A stretch of DNA of 64,000 nucleotides from Lunularia cruciata (lineage: Eukaryota > Streptophyta > Marchantiopsida > Lunulariales > Lunulariaceae). The DNA lies in NCBI GenBank assembly GCA_948567375.1, contig OX419761.1, forward strand, positions 40,116,501 through 40,180,500, read 5' to 3'. Positions within the stretch are counted from its first letter, which is position 1, and each line of letters starts with the position of its first letter. Positions 58,315 to 64,000 of the stretch are shown here, in pieces. The translations under genes were made by a program, and so were the position numbers. The notes under the pieces were generated by a model. That model was not told where the DNA came from. It did no database searches and saw only the letters and a list, made by a program, of their open reading frames with translations.

Positions 58315-58969
58315 TTGTGTGATATACATATTGGGGGTTTCAAATATTGGTCTATGGGACCTTGTAAAGATTCCATAAATACTTTAGTGGGTTTGACAAG
58401 AATGGCTATGAAGTTTGATAGAAATTGCTATGGGATGTTACATGGGAGGTGTGTTTCTTGCTTATGGGCTTTGTACATAGCCATAAAATCCTACGAGGTC
58501 ATCCTGTATGATATTATGGTTATGAGATCTCCCATCCACTTTAATTACGAGTATCCTAGTTTGAATTTGAACTGGTCTATATACTTGATGTGTGAGGTTT
58601 GACTCACCATCCAATTATTCCCATGATTGGTGTGCTAGGATCCGGTTGAATTGGTGTAATGCATTTAATTCACCATTTGATTATTCATATGCTTGATTCA
58701 ATGTGGTGGGATCAAAGTTGCCATTAGATTTTGTTACATCTCTTCTCAATTTGTACAAGAACTTCAAAATATGCACACTAAATATGTCAAGAGAGAAACT
58801 CTATAGAGGAATTCAAGTACACTCTCAAGGGAAGTATGAATATCACATTGCATATTTTGGAGATCATAGTATAATCACCTCCTATTTGACCGGGTTATTG
58901 AAGGTTGAAGATATTTACTCAATGCACATGATTAATGTGGAAGTTTAATATCCTTGGATTAAATGATAT
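58315..58969 (+). other. Two short open frames, unrecognised
   Basis: Plus-strand frames at 58315-58602 (95 codons) and 58703-58948 (81 codons) carry no domain I recognise. They may be remnants of an unrelated mobile element; no function is proposed. Confidence 0.3.
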
Positions 58970-59082
58970 TGTAAAAGACCAAAGAGAGAAACAGTAGCAT
59001 GGAAGATGGGAGAGAATGATCACATTAGAACTCTCAAGTGACGGAAACCCCAAATGCTTAACATGAGCTTCGTCATGCCATT
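58970..59082 (-). repeat. Truncated A/B-family LTR fragment
   Basis: TGTAAAAGACCAAAGAGAGA, then aaatgcttaacatgagctt, matches the end of B's LTR (tgtaaaagaccaaa.., atgcctagcatgagcttt). It breaks off at 59082, where element E's presumed LTR begins. Confidence 0.75.
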
Positions 59083-60485
59083 TGTAGTGTCGCATCTAGA
59101 TTTCTCGGACACTGGAGTTCCATTGAGAGTAGTTAGAGTTATTTCAATAGTTCCTCAAAGACTACTTCACGACGGTCAAATTTTGTGTTTGGAGTACTGA
59201 CTTCACGGTGGGGCCCACCGTCACTTTGCACCATTTGCACCGTCAAGTGTACCATCAGTGGGACCGTTAGGGTTTAGACCTAGCTCGAGTCCAAGGGGTA
59301 TACTTTTGAAGTGCAGCTCTAGAGAGCTCACTTCTTTGATGTTGAGCCTTTGAGTTCTTGGCTATGGTGGATAGAGGCCGGTGAGCGTCACCTAGATTCT
59401 CTTAGCTAGAGTGGGTGTGGCTTGACTGTAATCAATGCCCAATTGTTTGCAGCTTATAGAGTGATAGATCAAGTATTGATCTGAGTTGAGTTGAGTTTAG
59501 AGTGGTAAACAATCTGATTATATTAGAGAAGTGAAATCAAGGAAAAATTGGGTGTAGGAACATTGAGTGTTGCTGGTATCTCCAAGCTCAGTGGATCGTT
59601 GGTAGCTCAATTGAAGTTCAATTTTTTCCCTAGTGTGCAGAAGCTTGTTGCTTGATGGAGATTTGGCAGTAAGGCAGACGGTGTGCGGAAGCGCTGGCCA
59701 ATTTTGAGCTCAAAAGGAGCAAATTTTGAGCAGTGGCTATGATTTTGAGCTCAGGAGGTGAATGCAGGACCAATTTGTTGTGAGTTGAGCTTAGAAACTA
59801 AAATTGAAGGTGGAGTTGGGAAGTTATTCTTGTGAATTTGTGATTTGGAGAAACCCGTATTTTCAATTTGGCTTGAGTGAAGAGTTAGTGGGGGATTTGG
59901 CAGTCAGTCAACTTTAGGGTTTACGTCGGATTTTACGTCAAATTTGGTTGGATTTTATATCAGATTTTGGCCAGATTTGGAGGAGTTTTGCTAGTCTGGA
60001 GGACTTTCACAAGTTTGGAGGATTTTTGCTAGTTTGGAGGACTTTCACAAGTTTGGAGGAGTTTTGCTAGTTTGGAGGACTTTTGCAAGTTTGGAGGAGT
60101 TTCAAAGTGGCAAGAAGAAAGGGCTCATTTGGGCGTTTAGAGGCTTTGAGGTATAGGGCTGTGGGCTATGAGAGGTTACAAATGCCTAGAAGGGCCAGCA
60201 AGCCAGCTTGCTGACGTGAGGCTAGTTAGTTTAGAGTAGATCTTGGTCATTGGTTGGCAAAATCTGCCCATCCTACTAGATTGTGCGCAACAAGGTTTGA
60301 CTCCTAGATCTCTTGTTCCTAGACTGGTGCCCTAGCCAACTGGTGCACCCTCACTTGTTGTCCTAGTGATTGTGCCATTGTTATCTATACACTTGTAGCT
60401 TTGGCTAAGAGAGATAGTTTGATCTCATTCTTGGTGATCTTGGTAGCTTAGGACTTAGATATGAACTTCTCTTATGTCAAATACC
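59083..60485 (+). repeat. Element E presumed 5' LTR / leader
   Basis: It starts TGTAGTGTCGCATC where the A/B LTR fragment stops. It ends near a TGGTGGCAGAGTC that may be a primer-binding site (60489). The second LTR would lie outside the window, so both ends are inferred. It contains a 38-bp minisatellite at 59975-60103. Confidence 0.45.
59975..60103. repeat. Minisatellite, about 38-bp unit, 3.4 copies
   Basis: Alternating 19-bp halves gtttggaggagttttgcta and gtttggaggactttcacaa repeat with few changes. Confidence 0.9.
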
Positions 60486-60899
60486 AAATGGTGGCAGAGT
60501 CAATCCTGTGTTGTTTTATGAGATGGAGTGCTTTTGTTTAGGTTTCTTGTGATTGGACCCCCTCCATTCTCTACTTCCTATTTGTGCACCACATTTGTGT
60601 GAGGTGCCTTGACTTTTGAGAGAGTTGGTGCTCTGGTGTGCTCTTGGTAATGAGGCTCGAGTGATGACCAGTCAGACTACCTTTGTTTCTCTCTGGTGAG
60701 GCTAGAAGTGATGACTTGCAGACCGTGAGAGTGCATGTTGTGATGGTAGGTTACAGGTTGCCTTTTCCTCTAGTATAGTTATCTCAGTTAGAGTTACATT
60801 AGTTGGTGGTGCTTAGTTGGTGTTGGCACTTGGTGAGGTACTTGTGGTTGCAGTTTGTGGTTCTAGTTTGCTGTTGTAGTTTGCGGTTGTGGTTACTTT

Positions 60900-61570
60900 G
60901 TCACGATGGAGTTCTTTAGGGATTCTAAAGGATATAGCCTTATAGTATGCAATGGGTTTACTTGGAGTGGTAATTGGTATCAGCTTGTATCTCAAGTCCC
61001 AATTAGGAAGGAGATTGACTATGAGTTGGAGTTTGAAACAAGAGCTAATTCAGTTGAGAGTGCACTTGGTGTGTCTGCACCATTGTTTTGGGACATGGAA
61101 AATATTTATGGGGCCTCCAAACAGGGAGTTGTGACGTAGAGTTTATGATGTTACATTGTTACATGCTACTTCACCTACTTTGGCAGTGGTCTTTGGTTTG
61201 GCGGAGCGTATTGAGCTCAACATGGTGGAGTAGAGAGTGGTGACATCTAGATTTGGTAAGGAGACCTCATCCATAGCTATGACTTCTTCTAGAGTGCAGT
61301 AGAGTGCACCACACCCAATTGGTTTTTGAGGACAGGGTGGACAACCTAGATCCTATGGAGCGAGTGGAGGGCCTAGTGGAGTTAGACCCTTACCTTCATT
61401 TTTGGGTCAGCAGCAACCAGTGAGTGGTGGTGTTGCTTGTTGGACTTGTGGTAGACCTCACCATTGGAGAGAGTGTACTCAGGGTAGGGGACCTGATACC
61501 TTGGGTACATCACAGCTAGCATAGAGGCAGTGTGAGCATTGCCATAGATTTGGTCACACTAGTGACTGGT
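60900..61570 (+). pseudogene. Element E gag remnant, N-terminal side with first zinc knuckle
   Basis: CWTCGRPHHWREC (CX2CX4HX4C-type, near 61437-61475) is followed by the start of a second knuckle, CEHCHRFGHTSDW, cut by the solo LTR at 61570. A Gly/Gln/Pro-rich linker precedes it, with a TGA near 61327 and a TAG at 61522. The capsid part upstream (60906-61139) is open but not confidently assigned. Confidence 0.7.
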
Positions 61571-62308
61571 TGTAATACCAAGAGCTAGCCATATGATCTA
61601 GATGTGAAATTCAGTTTGGTAACATCTAGAATGATGTTATACATGATGGTCAAAATAGATAAGATAGAAGTATCACCAAAAGAGTACTTCTACTAATAGG
61701 GCACAAACCAAAATAGACTTGAGAACCTTAGAACCAATAGCTAGACATATGATTTAAAGGTGAGAATTGGTTTGGTAACATCTGGAAGGATGTTACACAT
61801 GATGGACTAAACAGATCAGAAAGAGGTATCACCAAAAGGAGACTTCTACTAATATATTAGGAATCGAAATATGCTTGAAATCTTTGAAGGCAATTTTGGA
61901 GGCCTAAACTAATGAATTAGGCCTCAAAAATGTGCAAATTCTCCCCCCCCCAAACAAAGGAAAAGCTTGCCTTCCCTCCCCTTGCTTTGTCTCGTTGAGA
62001 GCTTTCCAATGGTACCTTACGTGATTATGAGATTCCTATAGGAAGATTCTCTAAAAGATTCCCTCTGGTCAAAGCTTATTTGACCAACCAGATAGGACCT
62101 AGACCAGACATGTCACCCATCCAAGTAAGTTATCCAAGGGTGGAGCTTGCTGACATCTCACCTATTTGTGTCCCTAATCCTATGGTGGAGCTTCCTTGGA
62201 GGAGATCCTCTTTGTCTATATAATAAAGAGAAGGTGCTCCCTTGGGGCATCAAATGTTTGAGTGTGCAATCTGTGTTTTCTCTCTTCTCTTGTCCTCGGA
62301 GTATTACA
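61571..62308 (+). repeat. Solo LTR of the D type inside element E gag
   Basis: The 738-bp sequence runs TGTAATACCAAGAGCTAG to CGGAGTATTACA, flanked by CTGGT (61566-61570) and CCGGT (62309-62313). It has the 157-bp internal duplication diagnostic of D-type LTRs. Dropping the LTR and one target copy restores the Cys codon of the interrupted zinc knuckle in frame. Confidence 0.95.
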
Positions 62309-62313
62309 CCGGT

Positions 62314-63220
62314 GTTTTGACCTACACCCAGAGTTACGGAGTGGTAGGGCTACTATGGTAGGTAGGAGAGGAGCTCCAGTTCATGGAGAACAAGGTGGTA
62401 GAGGTGATGGTAGAGGATCTACACCTAGTAGGGGTGCAATACCTGCACTTACTTTTGATACAACTATAGCTACTCAGATTGAGCAGTTGGAGTAGAGATT
62501 GGCTAGTATGGCTATTGCTCAAAGGAGATCAAATTTGGGTGTCGAGGCTTCCACCTCATATACTAGTGACACAGATGCTTTGGACTTCATGTGCGGAGTA
62601 GCACAGGTGGATGTATCTGCAGTAGTGAATAGGAGTGCAATACGTGCTCCAAAGCCTAGAGGAGCACCAATGGAGTTGGACCCATAGAGAGGAGAGGTTG
62701 GGAGATAGGTCAGACTTCCCCAATCTTTCACGCTATTTGAGGCATTGCAAACAACATCCATGGTTCCTAGACGTCCCAATGCAAGTGTGGTAGGTGGTGA
62801 TAGAGTACATGATGGACTACTTGCTAGTCAGCCACTTGTTATTACACAAACTGAGTCTAGCATGATGTTAGAGGTGGCTCAGTTGATTATGCGATGTCCT
62901 TTGTTTTTGGCCAATGACATGTTTACATTGGGAGTTTATCTAGCCCCAGTGTTTTGGTTGGTTGCCACGCTTTGTGAGAGTAGGGATGATGTAGTTCCTA
63001 CTACTAGAGCCAAGATGGTTGGTAGTGGAGCTGACTTGGTTAAGGAGCATGGGATCCATTCAGCGACCAGTGGTTTATGGCAAGCAGCAGCAATTAGATT
63101 GGAAGAGTTGCCAGCTAGACCGGCCTTTGAGAGAGCATGGTTCACACTTGGTGTTGTCCTATTGGATAACCAAAGGGGGATTTTCTGTTTGGTGGGACCT
63201 TCAAGGAAGGTCTATACACC
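62314..63220 (+). pseudogene. Element E gag-pol segment between zinc knuckle and protease
   Basis: The same frame continues with FDLHPELRSGRATMVGRRGA (Gly/Arg-rich), then IATQIEQLE, ALDFMCGVAQVDVSAVVN and, from 62745, a 159-codon open piece (TSMVPRRPNASVVGGDRVHD). The stops at 62493, 62685, 62706 and 63222 are all TAG. The function of the 159-codon part is not recognised. Confidence 0.65.
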
Positions 63221-63224
63221 ATAG

Positions 63225-63518
63225 AGAGTCTTGTTAGACTCTGGTGCACAGCCTATTATGTTGGAGAAGGCTGTAGTTGTTGGTCTAGAGTTACGGAAGA
63301 TCAATGTGGAGAGGTGTCCATTTTAGATCCAAACATCTCTAGGTGGTGGTTTGACACAGTACATCACACGTGGGGAGCTTGTTGTCCATGTTCAGCTTGG
63401 TCATCCGACTGATAGCTTGGTGGTGAGAGCTCACGCTATTACAACAATAGTTGAGTCATATGATGTGCTAGTTGGAGGAGCAGTGTTATACTCCATGGGT
63501 TTCAACATTGACTATTAG
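63225..63518 (+). pseudogene. Element E aspartic protease
   Basis: RVLLDSGAQPIMLEKAVVV gives the canonical DSGA turn (Asp codon at 63237). ESYDVLVGGAVLYSMGFNID follows about 75 codons later, the second retropepsin block. In-frame TAGs at 63324 and 63516. It would process the element polyprotein. Confidence 0.8.
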
Positions 63519-64000
63519 GAGGAGACAACCTCTTATAGACCAGGTTGGCAGTCTGGTGAGGGACGGGTATGTTTCCTACTAGTACGCTTTAGTAGTGGCA
63601 TTCTTGACTCACTATAGTCCGGGACCATGGCAACATCAATTTTAGCTTTCAGTGGTGCAGTTACTTGGCTTGGTGACTTGTTGGATAGGAACACCCATGC
63701 AAAGGATACTCCAATACCAAAGGAGATCACTCGGATTTGGAGTACAAGTGGGATTGTTCCATCCACCTTGGATATTCCATTGTGGAGTTCAGAAGAGGTA
63801 TTGTAGCAACATGCAGATCAGTTGGTGCAACAAGCTTGGACTGGAGCCTTCGTACCATCAAGAGATGAGTGTGAGGATGAGTCTCCAATGTCAATTACTT
63901 TGACACCTTTGGATACCACACTCATTGCTTGGCATTATCCAATAGAGGAGATATGTTTATTGGAGTTGTTTGGTGGGATTAGCACCAGACTAGCTATAGT
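63519..64000 (+). pseudogene. Element E C5 DNA methyltransferase-like domain, N-terminal end (truncated by window)
   Basis: The protease frame continues to the window end with two TAGs (63615, 63804): AFSGAVTWLGDLLDRNTHAK, PKEITRIWSTSGIVPSTLDI, ADQLVQQAWTGAFVPSRDE, then LDTTLIAWHYPIEEICLLEL followed by FGGISTRLA. The LELFGGIST string resembles motif I (D/E-L-F-x-G-I-G) of cytosine-5 DNA methyltransferases, where S-adenosylmethionine binds. The catalytic PC (motif IV), ENV (VI) and later motifs would lie beyond 64000. Some algal LTR retrotransposons are known to encode such enzymes; here it rests on one motif and position, so it remains tentative. Confidence 0.5.

Larger units (their letters stand above)
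59083..64000 (+). mobile_element. Element E: LTR retrotransposon with protease and C5-methyltransferase-like motif (runs off the window)
   Basis: Plus-strand order: presumed LTR, Gag remnants, two zinc knuckles, protease, then an unassigned segment leading into LELFGGIST at the window end. RT, RNase H and integrase, if present, lie beyond 64000. A C/D-family solo LTR interrupts the second knuckle. Confidence 0.75.

Overview
The window looks like nuclear DNA of a land plant. It holds a spliced 15-exon gene with GT..AG introns and several Ty3/gypsy LTR retrotransposons, most of them with integrase chromodomains (chromovirus type). No prokaryotic, organellar or viral gene organisation is visible. 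I cannot name the species; a non-seed plant is a guess only.

Layout. (1) 1-2300: AT-rich DNA with (AT)n/(GT)n microsatellites and a short local duplication. (2) 3126-9155, minus strand: one apparently intact host gene for a SET-domain protein of the Rubisco-LSMT/SETD-like family. I rebuilt it exon by exon; the 15 exons join in frame to 507 codons plus a stop. (3) 9156-20500: GC-richer 5' flank, then mostly decayed DNA. This part holds a broken aldo/keto reductase pseudogene (17.27-18.50 kb, minus) and five copies of an unfamiliar dispersed repeat with two hairpin cores. (4) 21.6-58.3 kb: a nest of retroelements. The oldest, here called O (+, about 21.6-42.64 kb), is interrupted by A (+, 29088-34637), by B (-, 35322-41668, TSD AACAA) and by a solo LTR (41958-42539). 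Next to O lies a minus-strand B-type LTR called B2. It was split by element C (+, 42956-55578), and C's 3' LTR was split by the young element D (-, 48443-55066, TSD GGTAA). B also carries its own 689-bp solo LTR (38912-39600, TSD GACTG). (5) 58.97-64 kb: a truncated B-type LTR interrupted by element E (+). E has two Gag zinc knuckles (the second split by a solo LTR), an aspartic protease, and at the window edge a motif resembling motif I of DNA cytosine-5 methyltransferases.

Working together: only the SET gene looks functional for the host. D is the best-preserved mobile element: its LTRs differ at about 7 of 740 positions, the integrase-chromodomain ORF is intact and the FLDD RT motif is present. 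It nevertheless carries a handful of stops and one frameshift. The A/B family LTRs contain perfect multi-unit heat-shock-element motifs about 155 bp upstream of a TATA box, which suggests stress-responsive transcription. The most unusual items are the protease-to-methyltransferase reading frame of E, the heat-shock-element LTRs, and the two-hairpin repeat family.
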